DNA of 46,089 bases from a virus: positions 1 to 46,089 of the IMG/VR virus record IMGVR_UViG_3300031521_000113; one strand, written 5' to 3'. The position numbers and the translations under genes were made by a program. The first letter of the stretch is position 1. The number at the start of each line of letters is the position of its first letter. Shown here piece by piece: positions 1-7,944 of the stretch. The notes beneath the pieces are model-generated. The model did no database searches, was not told the DNA's origin, and saw only the letters and a program-made list of their open reading frames with translations.

Positions 1-1258
1 GCATTATGTTTACCCGTTCCCTATCTGCCTGCAACATTGTAGCTATTTCACCTGAAGATTTACCCAATGCTTTAGCAACTGCGTCCTGTTGAAATGGGTC
101 TAACTGTTCAAAATTAGACTCTTGAGCCAGCCTTAAAATTTCTTTATTTAATCCTGCTATGTCTCTATTATATGACAACTCACGAGCTTTTTGTAAATTT
201 AAAGATTTGCCTAACAATACGCTGGCTTCCATTTCACTCTTTACGCTCTCGGTGAAACTTAATAATGTTGCTGATGATTTTGTTGCCGATACTATGCTTG
301 TACCCATTAATTTCGCTTCCACTGCGGCTTTAGCAAGTTGTATGGAACTGCGTGACAAAAATTGATAACTAGATTCTGATGCTTCTGCTACATCATTCAT
401 GACAGAATCCAATGGAACTCCAACTGCGGCTGACATGTGTTGCGTGAACAACAACATATCTTTTTGGGCATCCATAGTTGTTCTACTAACCATAGACATG
501 GTTTTTAAAAATTGTGCGGAAACTTTAGTAGAAACTCCAACCTGTGCGGCCAATAACGACATATTTTTAACCATCCCATCAGTAGCCACTCTAACAGACC
601 CGATAGTATCGGCTAATGAACGAACGGAGTCGTATACGTCTTTTGCAGTAACTCCAAGACGCATATATGAAATTGCCACATTGCGAGACATAGTCTCTAA
701 ATCAACGGAATCTTTTCTTGTTAATCCTATAGATTTTCTAAACTCTGCAGCAGAAGAATCTAACTCTTGAAACACTAACCACATTTTTTCAAAAGTATAT
801 GCTAATGCTTTAGCTATTGCCAATTCAGGTTGAGTTTTCCACAAAGTTTTTAATTCTTTAAACTTTAAATAAAGTCCACCAAACTGTTTGTCCAGTTCTT
901 TAACTCCTTTGTTAAATTTATCTTGTGTTTCTTTTAACGCATTAAATGACTTTAAATCTTTTAAGTATTGTTCGGCCGCTTGTTGTTTTATTGCTAATGA
1001 ACTTTTTTCGAGTTTCAATACTTTGTTTTTGGACTCCAACATTTTCACCTCTGCATTAATTAATGTATCGCCAGCCGATGATTGTCCTTTAAGAGTTTTT
1101 AAAATGTCAATCTCAACACTGTTAAATGTTCTAGCCAAAGAAATACTTGCCTTGGTTCTATTGGCAATAGTCTCCAACTCATTACGAATATTTCTTATAT
1201 TCGTTAATGCTTCTTGTTGTAATTTCAACGAGTCAGGATTTATAGTTGGGTCTGCCAT
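1..1258 (-). CDS. Tail tape-measure-like protein, N-terminal part (runs off left edge)
   Basis: An open frame of about 419 codons runs leftward from the ATG at 1258 (MADPTINPDSLKLQQEAL) to the window edge without a stop. It is truncated by the window, not broken. The first roughly 150 residues are charged and helical with coiled-coil character (repeated LKxLK and ELDK patterns). The rest is helical and Ala/Ser/Val-rich with small-residue stretches such as SATKSSATLLSF, typical of tape-measure proteins that set tail length and occupy the tail tube. It is the gene after the gp26 and gp51-like genes, and in T4 the tape measure gp29 belongs to the same baseplate-hub cluster. A TATTTAT motif lies 25 nt upstream. 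The family call rests on composition and position, because no catalytic motif is visible. A large hub or other tail protein is the alternative. Confidence 0.65.
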   Translation of the reverse strand, partial: MADPTINPDSLKLQQEALTNIRNIRNELETIANRTKASISLARTFNSVEIDILKTLKGQSSAGDTLINAEVKMLESKNKVLKLEKSSLAIKQQAAEQYLKDLKSFNALKETQDKFNKGVKELDKQFGGLYLKFKELKTLWKTQPELAIAKALAYTFEKMWLVFQELDSSAAEFRKSIGLTRKDSVDLETMSRNVAISYMRLGVTAKDVYDSVRSLADTIGSVRVATDGMVKNMSLLAAQVGVSTKVSAQFLKTMSMVSRTTMDAQKDMLLFTQHMSAAVGVPLDSVMNDVAEASESSYQFLSRSSIQLAKAAVEAKLMGTSIVSATKSSATLLSFTESVKSEMEASVLLGKSLNLQKARELSYNRDIAGLNKEILRLAQESNFEQLDPFQQDAVAKALGKSSGEIATMLQADRERVNIM

Positions 1259-1283
1259 ATGAGTTTATTTGTATTCCACAATT

Positions 1284-1290
1284 ATAAATA
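1284..1290 (-). promoter_or_regulatory. TATTTAT motif before the tape-measure gene
   Basis: The sense strand reads CTATTTATAA, 25 nt before the ATG at 1258. At this distance an ordinary promoter with a short leader would fit. Confidence 0.4.
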
Positions 1291-1358
1291 GTAAAAATCA
1301 AAGGTTTTGAGCGGTATTTTAAACTTGACAAGTTATTTTAATATGATACTCTCCAAAC

Positions 1359-1595
1359 ATGGAATACATAACATCATTGTTTTTGGTACTTCTGTTTATA
1401 GGCCTTGTATCATCGTTTATATTCGTATCAATCATATCCGCACACTCGGCAATGTTTGATGAATGGAAATATAACTTCTCAAAAGAAGGATTGAAGTTTA
1501 GAATAAAAAAAGTTATTTTCTTTGTCACCATCTATGCAGCAATTTACGCAACTTTTAACACGTTGCGTAAATGGTTGAATGATACTACTAATTAA
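1359..1595 (+). CDS. Small predicted two-span membrane protein
   Basis: This 78-residue plus-strand frame lies in an otherwise empty 333-nt gap between minus-strand tail genes. It has two hydrophobic segments, roughly residues 3-29 (starting ITSLFLVLLFIGLV) and 51-66 (KVIFFVTIYAAIYATF), separated by a charged amphipathic loop. Its stop overlaps the stop of the convergent gp51-like gene. I do not recognise a family. Size and topology would suit a holin, holin regulator or superinfection-exclusion protein, but nothing sequence-specific supports one of these. No convincing ribosome-binding site precedes the ATG. A 70-residue minus-strand frame over the same bases looks less protein-like. If this gene is not real, positions 1259-1591 hold only the upstream motif of the tape-measure gene. 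Confidence 0.45.
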   Translation: MEYITSLFLVLLFIGLVSSFIFVSIISAHSAMFDEWKYNFSKEGLKFRIKKVIFFVTIYAAIYATFNTLRKWLNDTTN

Positions 1596-1822
1596 CCTCT
1601 TGGAATGTTAGGTCTGGCCACAGGTTTTGATTTTTGTGTCATATCCGAGTCTTTACCCTTCGCTGCTTCATTTTCTTTATTTCGCTGTTCAATCAGCATT
1701 CGTAAATAAAAATATCTCAAAAAAACAGGCATAGAATACACTTCATCATGAGTAAAACCACCATTACTATTGTATATGATAGTAAATATCTCTTGATGAA
1801 TTCTAACCTTATCTTCAGGCAT
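1592..1822 (-). CDS. gp51-like small baseplate-hub assembly or tape-measure chaperone protein
   Basis: A 76-residue protein starting MPEDKVRIHQEIF. I chose the ATG at 1822 over a TTG one codon upstream. It overlaps the end of the gp26 gene by 8 nt and precedes the tape measure. The core (FTHDEVYSMPVFLRYFYLRM) resembles small T4-like phage proteins between the hub protein gp26 and the tape measure, in the place of T4 gp51, a catalytic hub-assembly factor absent from the finished virion. The C-terminal 25 residues are polar, charged and probably disordered. T4 gp51 itself is much longer, so homology is positional and tentative. A tape-measure chaperone is an equally good description. Confidence 0.5.
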   Translation of the reverse strand: MPEDKVRIHQEIFTIIYNSNGGFTHDEVYSMPVFLRYFYLRMLIEQRNKENEAAKGKDSDMTQKSKPVARPNIPRG

Positions 1823-2669
1823 CAAGGTCAGGCCATAGAAAGGATGCCCCTATGGGCATATCTAACCTCCTCTCAAGGCTACATTCAGAACATGTAAAAT
1901 TGAAAGTCATATCTACATCAGGATTATTATCCTTCATATGTTTACGGAGAGCCAAACTATCTCTCGCGGTAAGTCTCTCTTCTATAAATCGTCTAATACC
2001 AGCTCTATCAGGACTTCCATCAACAGATGTAATTAGATATTTCAGCCGTGTTGTTATTTCAGCCGTGTTTTCTTTTGAAAATTTCTTTAATTGTGTCAAT
2101 TCCGATTCAATTGATTGCTCATCTACTTGATTTAAAATTTTATACGTTATTGATACTCCTGAATTTGGTAGTTTATACGTAAAATTGTTCTGTCCTTTGG
2201 TGTGTTCATCAAAATTAAATTGCTTATATGATAGTTCAGACAAATTTATTTTAGTCTTATTCACCGCAGAACATTGTGGACATGTGATAGATACGTTATA
2301 ATCATCTCCATATGCCAATCGTCTAATAGCAATAAATATTGCGTTTTTATCAGGAATTAAAATATCTTCAATTCTTATGGATTTGTCAATGATTACTGAC
2401 TCCATTAGTTTATCCAAAACTTTTCCTTTCTTAATAAGTTCTTGATTAGCCAACAAATCTTCTTCTCTAGCAGTCATCTGTTTGATTTCAACTTCACCTG
2501 ACGAAAGAGGATGTCCATCTGGATAAAACCAACCTTTGGTTGGCAACGGAATCACTTCACTTGGATATTTCATTTCTTTTTTTTGTGGAACGTCAGATGG
2601 TTGTTTTGCAACAAAATCTGGAATATTGGTCTGACGACGAATTGGAATTGTTTGATTATTATCTGACAT
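1815..2669 (-). CDS. 26: Baseplate hub protein, T4 gp26-like
   Basis: A 284-residue protein. After a polar N-terminus comes the family signature: a YPSEVIPLPTKGWFYPDGHP segment, GEVEIKQMTAREEDLLANQ, and a helical region ending DKNAIFIAIRRLAYGDDY (about residues 108-126). Two CxxC knuckles follow, CPQC near residue 134 and CSEC near 261, together able to bind one zinc. The C-terminus ends in FLWPDLDA. In T4, gp26 is part of the baseplate hub assembly pathway. It is followed with an 8-nt overlap by the gp51-like gene and then the tape measure, the expected hub context. A good Shine-Dalgarno sequence (AAAGG) lies 12 nt before the ATG. Confidence 0.8.
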   Translation of the reverse strand: MSDNNQTIPIRRQTNIPDFVAKQPSDVPQKKEMKYPSEVIPLPTKGWFYPDGHPLSSGEVEIKQMTAREEDLLANQELIKKGKVLDKLMESVIIDKSIRIEDILIPDKNAIFIAIRRLAYGDDYNVSITCPQCSAVNKTKINLSELSYKQFNFDEHTKGQNNFTYKLPNSGVSITYKILNQVDEQSIESELTQLKKFSKENTAEITTRLKYLITSVDGSPDRAGIRRFIEERLTARDSLALRKHMKDNNPDVDMTFNFTCSECSLERRLDMPIGASFLWPDLDA

Positions 2670-2717
2670 AACGAATTTTACCTTTCATGGTAATATATAG
2701 TGAACCGTGTAAATTTT

Positions 2718-3026
2718 TTAATCTTTACTATAAAAGGCTTCTAATAATGCTTTATCACTATCTGATAACCCATACGGAACTAAATCTCCACCAGCATACT
2801 TTACAGGAGTTTCACGCATAGTATTCGTAGTGTATATACTATCGTAAGGTAACGTTACTATTTTTTTATTATCTATTATTGAACTTACGACAGTAATCGG
2901 TTTAACTGGTGCTTTTATCTTAATTGTCTTTTTAGGAAGAGTTTTAAGTTTATATAAAATAAGATATACACAGCCGACTATTAACACCGGTTCGATTATA
3001 GCTACGAGCAATATAATTAATAACAT
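2718..3026 (-). CDS. Small membrane-anchored protein of unknown function
   Basis: A 102-residue protein with one strongly hydrophobic N-terminal segment (about residues 1-25, MLLIILLVAIIEPVLIVGCV). A basic stretch follows (LKTLPKKTIKIK), then a polar tail ending SDSDKALLEAFYSKD. The pattern suggests a single-span membrane protein with its tail in the cytoplasm (positive-inside rule), or an uncleaved signal anchor. Its ATG overlaps the TAA of the upstream nucleotidylyltransferase-like gene (TAATG), so the two are translationally coupled. It precedes gp26. No family is recognised. A spanin subunit or membrane-associated injection factor is conceivable, but there is no lipobox and no direct support. 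Confidence 0.6.
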   Translation of the reverse strand: MLLIILLVAIIEPVLIVGCVYLILYKLKTLPKKTIKIKAPVKPITVVSSIIDNKKIVTLPYDSIYTTNTMRETPVKYAGGDLVPYGLSDSDKALLEAFYSKD

Positions 3027-4306
3027 TATGCAATTGTTGATGTTGGAGGTGTCGGTGAAGATAACTGTTTGTTCACAGAATCAATAGCATCTCTGTTATT
3101 CTTTTTCTTGAATCTATCGTAATTTTTAACAGTGGTAGCATAATTATCTCTCTGTTGTTTATCTTGCTTGTCATTTGCTTCCAATTCTTTTTTCTGTTTT
3201 ACCAATGCTATTCTCTGGTCGTTTCTATCTTTAGCTTGTTGGGCGGCTGATTTTGTTTCTGCTCCTAATGTATCAGACATACCATTAGTTAAATTTGGTG
3301 TTGTGGTAGTATCTGTTGTAGACGAATAATCCTCATCAACAAGTTCTTTTAAAATTGTATAAACAATTTCTTGTAACTTTCTATTCTTGTTATATATACT
3401 AGAATCAGCTTGAGGATTTGGAGTAGTTACAGCCGGACGAGGTTCTGTCGTCTTGGTCATGACGTTAGTTGAGGATTGATTTGATGGTTCATCATCAGCA
3501 TAAACAACTTGATGTGCATTTCTAAACTTATAAACCAATAGTTGATACAACCCAACATCGAACCAACCAAACACCCATCTAAAAAATTTCTTTTTTTGTT
3601 CATCGTTGTATCTATCAGACCCCAACGTGTTTCTTATATTAGTAGTTGAAATTGCATGTCCTTGAATTTTAGAATCATCTACAATAATAACATATGCGTG
3701 TTCTTCAAACGGCTTTAAACTTTTTTCATTGCCTTTATACGGTTGAAGATATGATGGTTCATTCTTAGAATTTAACCAAACCTCTATGCTTTGTTCTTGA
3801 TGCTGTTTATTCTTTTTTTCAAACGCAGAATCAACATCCTCCGGGTCTTCATTATCTGATTGTTGTTTTACCACGTCTGGCGTAGACAATTCTTCATACA
3901 ACTCGTTTAGTTCACGTCTAACTTTCGTTGACATACCAGACGTACCATCTGTTTTTTTCTTTTTTACTGAAAATAATGATGCTTCTTTTTCATTTAAAGC
4001 TATTACCACGACCGTTCTGTTAGCGGAAAATTTATGTAAAATTTCTTGGGGACGCCATTCCTGGCCTTTACCAGCATCATCGGTAGGCAATGTCTGAACT
4101 TTAATGATATGACTTGCAGGTACACCATGTCTAACCCAAATCTGTTCCTTGTCACCAAAATTTAGAGGCGCCTCTGGAATCGGTTCTCTATCAGTCGTTG
4201 CAATGAAAGTATCACTGCCGACCAAAGATTTCAATTTCTTATACGCTTCTAAATGTGACCTGTCAGCTGGCTGGAAATTTCCTGGATATATACCAATCTT
4301 TTTCAT
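3026..4306 (-). CDS. NadM/cytidylyltransferase-like nucleotidylyltransferase with degenerate HxGH motif
   Basis: A 426-residue protein. Residues 1-130 look like the Rossmann-like nucleotidylyltransferase fold: GIYPGNFQPADRSHLEAY stands where the phosphate-binding HxGH motif belongs, followed by DTFIATTD and a proline-rich loop. A later ISTTNIRNTL segment corresponds to the ISxTxxR motif, followed by FFRWVFGWFD, also typical of phage members. Enzymes of this fold make NAD, CDP-alcohols or CoA precursors from NTP. Here the first His and the Gly of HxGH read as Asp15 and Ser17 (D-R-S-H), so activity is doubtful. Residues about 130-190 are a charged insertion. The C-terminal 150 residues are low-complexity, Thr/Gln/Lys-rich, and contain LQEIVYTILKELVDE, like the targeting-type helices found elsewhere in this window. 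It lies in the baseplate cluster, suggesting a virion-associated role. Confidence 0.65.
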   Translation of the reverse strand: MKKIGIYPGNFQPADRSHLEAYKKLKSLVGSDTFIATTDREPIPEAPLNFGDKEQIWVRHGVPASHIIKVQTLPTDDAGKGQEWRPQEILHKFSANRTVVVIALNEKEASLFSVKKKKTDGTSGMSTKVRRELNELYEELSTPDVVKQQSDNEDPEDVDSAFEKKNKQHQEQSIEVWLNSKNEPSYLQPYKGNEKSLKPFEEHAYVIIVDDSKIQGHAISTTNIRNTLGSDRYNDEQKKKFFRWVFGWFDVGLYQLLVYKFRNAHQVVYADDEPSNQSSTNVMTKTTEPRPAVTTPNPQADSSIYNKNRKLQEIVYTILKELVDEDYSSTTDTTTTPNLTNGMSDTLGAETKSAAQQAKDRNDQRIALVKQKKELEANDKQDKQQRDNYATTVKNYDRFKKKNNRDAIDSVNKQLSSPTPPTSTIA

Positions 4307-4312
4307 ATATTA

Positions 4313-4319
4313 ATAAATA
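4313..4319 (-). promoter_or_regulatory. TATTTAT motif 6 nt before the 4306 start
   Basis: The sense strand reads GTATTTATTAATATATG, with the motif 6 nt before the ATG and no Shine-Dalgarno sequence between. Confidence 0.5.
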
Positions 4320-5408
4320 CTAAAATGTTTTTGTTTCTTCTCCATGTCTCAACGATTTCCATGTTCTATGAAGAACTTCAGCAGCTAAATTTTTGGTTTT
4401 AAACTTATTGTTTGGAGATGGTTTGTATGTTATATCACCGACCGGGCCTTTAACTGTGGATATCATATATCCATCTTTATCCGATACTATAACACCTAAT
4501 GCAATGGTTCCATAGTATACGGTTGATGGAACTCCAAATCCAGTTCCTTTTGCCAACTCACCAAAATCATCAAACTGATATTGTTCTTCATCCAATTTAT
4601 TATTTAACCTTGGGTCGTTTAGAGGGTCACGAACTCGTTGAATATCGTGTGTATCATCTGATACACCATGACTTATTCCGGTACATTGACTTTGATTACT
4701 TACTTGATTATGACGTTCTTCTTTTATACTTTTAGTTTTTAACCACTTTTCTAAATATCCCAATAAATTTTTAACCGTGTCAAATTGTATGTTTACAGAT
4801 GGCAATCCCATCTCAACCGCACCTGTATGTCTATTTATCAACCATCCGGCCTTTTTAATGGGCGACCAATCTGCACCAAAATATACAGCATTTGCAAACC
4901 AAACATCACCAAACAAAATTTTACCAGACCCTTTTGTTATTTCAGGAGTACCAAATTTAACAACAAAATGTTCAGATTTAACATCGGAGGGTGTTTCGGA
5001 TTGGTTTTCATTAATTGGTTTATTTATGTAATGAAGTCTTCTTTTCAATTCTTCATCACACAATCGGTATAACCTAAATTCTCTCTTCAAATTTTCTTCA
5101 GATTGCTCGTCTCTTATATTTCTATAATACTCTATTGCTCTTTTAGCCTTTTCTCTGATTGATTTAATATTATCTAACGTCATCTTACTAAAATCAGGTA
5201 TATTTTGGTCGTTTCGATGAGCTGGCATATACGGTTTTGGATGCGTCATCTTAATATCACGTTCTGATACTTCCAATATAATCTCTCTGATTATTTGTTT
5301 TAGTGTCGATATTTTCATAATTTCATTAACTTTATCCCATTTACCATCTCTACTTTCAATTTCACCTATGTGTAATTCTGTGGCCAGGTCTTTTATAAAC
5401 TTTTTCAT
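4320..5408 (-). CDS. Unknown accessory protein with internal targeting-like helix
   Basis: A 362-residue protein. The ATG at 5408 overlaps the TGA of the preceding small gene (ATGA). Near residue 32 is a second methionine followed by KISTLKQIIREIILEV, very like the N-terminal LKxLLxE peptide of many other proteins here, so either a later start or a processing site is possible. Residues about 70-125 are helical and charged. A globular part (about 145-235) includes HFVVKFGTPEITKGSG and WLINRHTGAVEMGLPS. The C-terminus (about 280-362) has a Gly-rich segment and FKTKNLAAEVLHRTW. I do not recognise a family. It sits between the degenerate nucleotidylyltransferase and a one-module protein, and may be a packaged protein. 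Confidence 0.6.
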   Translation of the reverse strand: MKKFIKDLATELHIGEIESRDGKWDKVNEIMKISTLKQIIREIILEVSERDIKMTHPKPYMPAHRNDQNIPDFSKMTLDNIKSIREKAKRAIEYYRNIRDEQSEENLKREFRLYRLCDEELKRRLHYINKPINENQSETPSDVKSEHFVVKFGTPEITKGSGKILFGDVWFANAVYFGADWSPIKKAGWLINRHTGAVEMGLPSVNIQFDTVKNLLGYLEKWLKTKSIKEERHNQVSNQSQCTGISHGVSDDTHDIQRVRDPLNDPRLNNKLDEEQYQFDDFGELAKGTGFGVPSTVYYGTIALGVIVSDKDGYMISTVKGPVGDITYKPSPNNKFKTKNLAAEVLHRTWKSLRHGEETKTF

Positions 5409-5659
5409 TTTGAGTTTAACGGGACGTGTCTATGCTCGTATGATAATTTTTGTAACATGTCTATTACCCTTACCCATCCAAGTTTATATAATTCTCCCTC
5501 TGGATAATTAGAATGAATGCCTTTAAGCGTAAGATATTTATCTGCCCACATAGGATGATTCCACCCATGAGGAACACCATAGAAATTTCCAGATGGGTCA
5601 ATCCAAAATCGTCTAGCGTTAAGGTTCCCAAGGCCAAATTCAGATGGTAACTTTTTCAT
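5405..5659 (-). CDS. Single-copy WxxPxGxF-module protein
   Basis: An 84-residue protein. I chose the ATG at 5659 (MKKLPSEFGLG) over a GTG 15 nt upstream, because the ATG lies 4 nt after a TATTTAT motif. Residues about 17-70 carry RFWIDPSGNFYGV, HPMWADKYL and LYKLGWVRV. The same module (W-x-(D/S)P-x-G-x-F, H-x-x-(W/Y)A, L-x-x-LG(W/F)-x-R) occurs three times in the gene at 34870-36624 and once at the N-terminus of the CCA-adding-type enzyme at 27322. Its function is unknown. It sits directly upstream of the 362-residue accessory gene with a 4-nt overlap. Confidence 0.6.
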   Translation of the reverse strand: MKKLPSEFGLGNLNARRFWIDPSGNFYGVPHGWNHPMWADKYLTLKGIHSNYPEGELYKLGWVRVIDMLQKLSYEHRHVPLNSK

Positions 5660-5663
5660 GTAT

Positions 5664-5670
5664 ATAAATA
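5664..5670 (-). promoter_or_regulatory. TATTTAT motif 4 nt before the 5659 start
   Basis: The sense strand reads ATATTTATATACATG, with 4 nt between motif and ATG. This supports the ATG at 5659 as the start. Confidence 0.55.
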
Positions 5671-5714
5671 TCACGTAAAATTTAATGAAGGATTGTATTT
5701 TACGTATATAAACA

Positions 5715-5750
5715 AATTCTCCTTACCATTTTACAATAGTAAGGAGAATT
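5715..5750 (-). terminator. Possible terminator hairpin after gp19
   Basis: AATTCTCCTTAC (5715-5726) pairs with GTAAGGAGAATT (5739-5750), a 12-bp stem with a 12-nt loop. The T-tract after it on the minus strand is weak (TTTGTTTATA), so it may be a processing or attenuating hairpin instead. Confidence 0.55.
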
Positions 5751-5773
5751 GTCAAAGGATAATTTACGTTGTT

Positions 5774-6265
5774 TTAGTATTGGAGGATAGCGTAGTCATA
5801 ACTAACCGTGATGTTTATCATCAACGGGTCACCAGTATTTGACCAATCAACCGATTGGAAGTCGCCATTGGTCACGAAGGCGCCAACAAGCGTCCATTCT
5901 TCGGCCTTATCACCAACAGGGCCTAGAGTGTTCAAAGTAATGTTCTTTTTATAGAAATCCATATAACCATCACGTCCGGTTACTGATTCATGTGACAGAC
6001 GAATCCATTCCATTACGGCTTGTGCGCCGGATGGGACGATTGCGTCATAAAGTTCCATTGTCACAGGTTCCCAAATAGACTTACCTTTGTAATATCTTTG
6101 GAGATTGATGTGGTCAAGAGCTTTACGTTCTTGTGTAATCTTTGGTCTGTCGGTCTTCTTTAACAAGAAAGAAGGAATGCCATCAATATACAAAATGAAA
6201 CGATTTTGAACCTTCGGTTCATACGATGTATAGAAGATTTCATTTGAATTTAATAAGTCTGCCAT
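5774..6265 (-). CDS. 19: Tail tube protein, T4 gp19-like
   Basis: A 163-residue protein, the same length as T4 gp19. Features are KVQNRFILYIDGIPSFLLKK near the N-terminus, WEPVTMELYDAIVPSG in the middle, and a C-terminal GDPLMINITVSYDYAILQY strand ladder, typical of tube proteins that stack as hexamers inside the contractile sheath. A Shine-Dalgarno sequence (AAAGG) lies 7 nt before the ATG. A hairpin at 5715-5750 downstream may end the transcript. In T4 gene 19 follows gene 18, but here they are separated by about 8 kb of accessory genes and two homing endonucleases. Confidence 0.85.
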   Translation of the reverse strand: MADLLNSNEIFYTSYEPKVQNRFILYIDGIPSFLLKKTDRPKITQERKALDHINLQRYYKGKSIWEPVTMELYDAIVPSGAQAVMEWIRLSHESVTGRDGYMDFYKKNITLNTLGPVGDKAEEWTLVGAFVTNGDFQSVDWSNTGDPLMINITVSYDYAILQY

Positions 6266-6357
6266 ATAATACCTTTGTTATAAATTGTTAATGTTGTCAT
6301 ACAATATAATAAATAAAAAGAAAATAAAATATCTTTACACATTTTTTAACATATATA

Positions 6358-7944
6358 ATGTATGACTATGAACCAATAGAACTTAATATGGCAAGACCAA
6401 GAAAAAATCCACTAACAATAGATAAGATATGTCCAACATGCAATAAGACATTTACCATTTCTTATAGGAAAAATAAACAAATATTTTGCTCTAAAACATG
6501 CGCACAACACAATCCTTCGGTATTGGAAAAAATGGAAAAAAGTAAACAAAAGACATATAATGAAAAATATAATGGCTTGCATCCGATGCAAACAAAACAG
6601 ACAGTAGATAACTTTAAAAAATCATTATTTAAAAACCACGGAGATAACTATTTTAAAGAATATTTAGTTGAAAAAACAAAAGAATCTAAATTAAAAAAAT
6701 ATGGCAACGCAAACTATAACAACATAGAAAAAGTAAAACTCACTTGTTTAGAAAAGTACGGGGTAGATAATTTTGTAAAAACGGAAGAATATAAAGAATT
6801 GTCAAAAGATACTTGTTTAGAAAAGTATGGAGTTGACCACCCATCAAAATCTGAACAGTATAGAAATTCCCATTATAAAAATATGTTCAACAAATTTGAG
6901 AATGATGAAGATTTTAAAAATTTTGAACCGCAATTTACATTGGCAGAATATCAGGGAGTTACACACGGAATACAAAAATACCCATTTAAATGTAAACGAT
7001 GTAACAACACTGAATTACATAAAATAGGAGATGGATTTTTCCCTATTTGTGTAAACTGCGACAAACTTCAGTCGTCTTTTGCGCAAAAAGAAATATATGA
7101 CTTCATAAAAGAATTATTGGGTAATGATGAAATTGTATTAATGAATGACCGAACTGTAATATACCCAAAAGAATTGGACATATACATCCCATCTAAAAAA
7201 TTGGCCATAGAATATAATGGATTAATATGGCATTCAGAATATATGGGACAAAAAAATAAAGTATATCATTTAAACAAAACAAAATCTTGTATTTTTAAAG
7301 AAATTCAATTAATTCATATTTTTGAAAACGAGTGGAAGTTTAAAAAAGAAATCGTAAAATCAATATTACGATACTCTACGGGAAGTATTTGTGATAGAGT
7401 ATATGCAAGAGAATGTGAACTACGTGAAGTGTCATATCAAGATGCTTCAATATTCTTACAAAACAATCATATTCAAGGTGATGATAAAAGTGCGATTCGA
7501 TATGGATTATATAAAGATAATATGTTAGTATCTATTATGACATTTAAAAAATCAAGATTTGATAAAAACTATGAATATGAAATTTCAAGATTTTGTAACC
7601 TTATAAATTTTGGAGTTGTTGGTGGAGCAAATAAATTGTTTAGTCATTTTATGAAAACTATATCACCAACATCTGTAGTATCATATAGTGATAGACGATA
7701 TTTTAATGGAAATGTATATACTAAATTAGGATTTACATTCTCAAATATAACTACCCCAAATTATTATTATATAACAGACAAATTTAAAAATGTTAAAAAT
7801 AGAATGTCATTTCAAAAACATAAACTTAAAAAAATATTACCTATATTCGACGAAAATATATCAGAATGGGAAAATATGAAAATTAACGGATTTGATAGAA
7901 TCTGGGACTGTGGTCATTCAAAATGGATATTAAGAACAAAATAA
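6358..7944 (+). CDS. Free-standing homing endonuclease with DUF723-like repeats and a Vsr-like nuclease domain
   Basis: A 528-residue plus-strand protein inserted among minus-strand genes beside the tail tube gene. Residues about 20-45 form a zinc knuckle (CPTC, then FCSKTC). Next come repeated short units of the form KYGxxNxxxxE (KYGNANYNN, CLEKYGVDN, CLEKYGVDH), as in DUF723-type DNA-binding regions. A second zinc-ribbon pair (CKRC and CVNC, about 214-234) precedes a PD-(D/E)XK/Vsr-like core with ELDIYIPSKKLAIEYNG and HSE. A C-terminal domain contains YSDRRYFNGNVYTKLGF. Such proteins cut phage DNA at conserved genes and spread by copying. The start could instead be Met11 (6388, MARPRK). It is convergent with the following gene, overlapping by 15 nt. 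Confidence 0.85.
   Translation: MYDYEPIELNMARPRKNPLTIDKICPTCNKTFTISYRKNKQIFCSKTCAQHNPSVLEKMEKSKQKTYNEKYNGLHPMQTKQTVDNFKKSLFKNHGDNYFKEYLVEKTKESKLKKYGNANYNNIEKVKLTCLEKYGVDNFVKTEEYKELSKDTCLEKYGVDHPSKSEQYRNSHYKNMFNKFENDEDFKNFEPQFTLAEYQGVTHGIQKYPFKCKRCNNTELHKIGDGFFPICVNCDKLQSSFAQKEIYDFIKELLGNDEIVLMNDRTVIYPKELDIYIPSKKLAIEYNGLIWHSEYMGQKNKVYHLNKTKSCIFKEIQLIHIFENEWKFKKEIVKSILRYSTGSICDRVYARECELREVSYQDASIFLQNNHIQGDDKSAIRYGLYKDNMLVSIMTFKKSRFDKNYEYEISRFCNLINFGVVGGANKLFSHFMKTISPTSVVSYSDRRYFNGNVYTKLGFTFSNITTPNYYYITDKFKNVKNRMSFQKHKLKKILPIFDENISEWENMKINGFDRIWDCGHSKWILRTK

Noticed and set aside
1283-1290. TATAAATA on the plus strand as T4-type late promoters
   Set aside because: In nearly all cases the genes that follow read from the opposite strand, so the sense motif is TATTTAT; a plus-strand late promoter would face away from genes.
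1325-1350. TTGACA with TATGAT near the 1359 gene as a sigma70-type promoter
   Set aside because: The boxes are only 11 nt apart, far from the usual 16-18, and the sequence is simply AT-rich.
1319-1531. Minus-strand 70-residue frame in the 1259-1591 gap
   Set aside because: Composition is poor and it overlaps the more plausible plus-strand two-span membrane protein.
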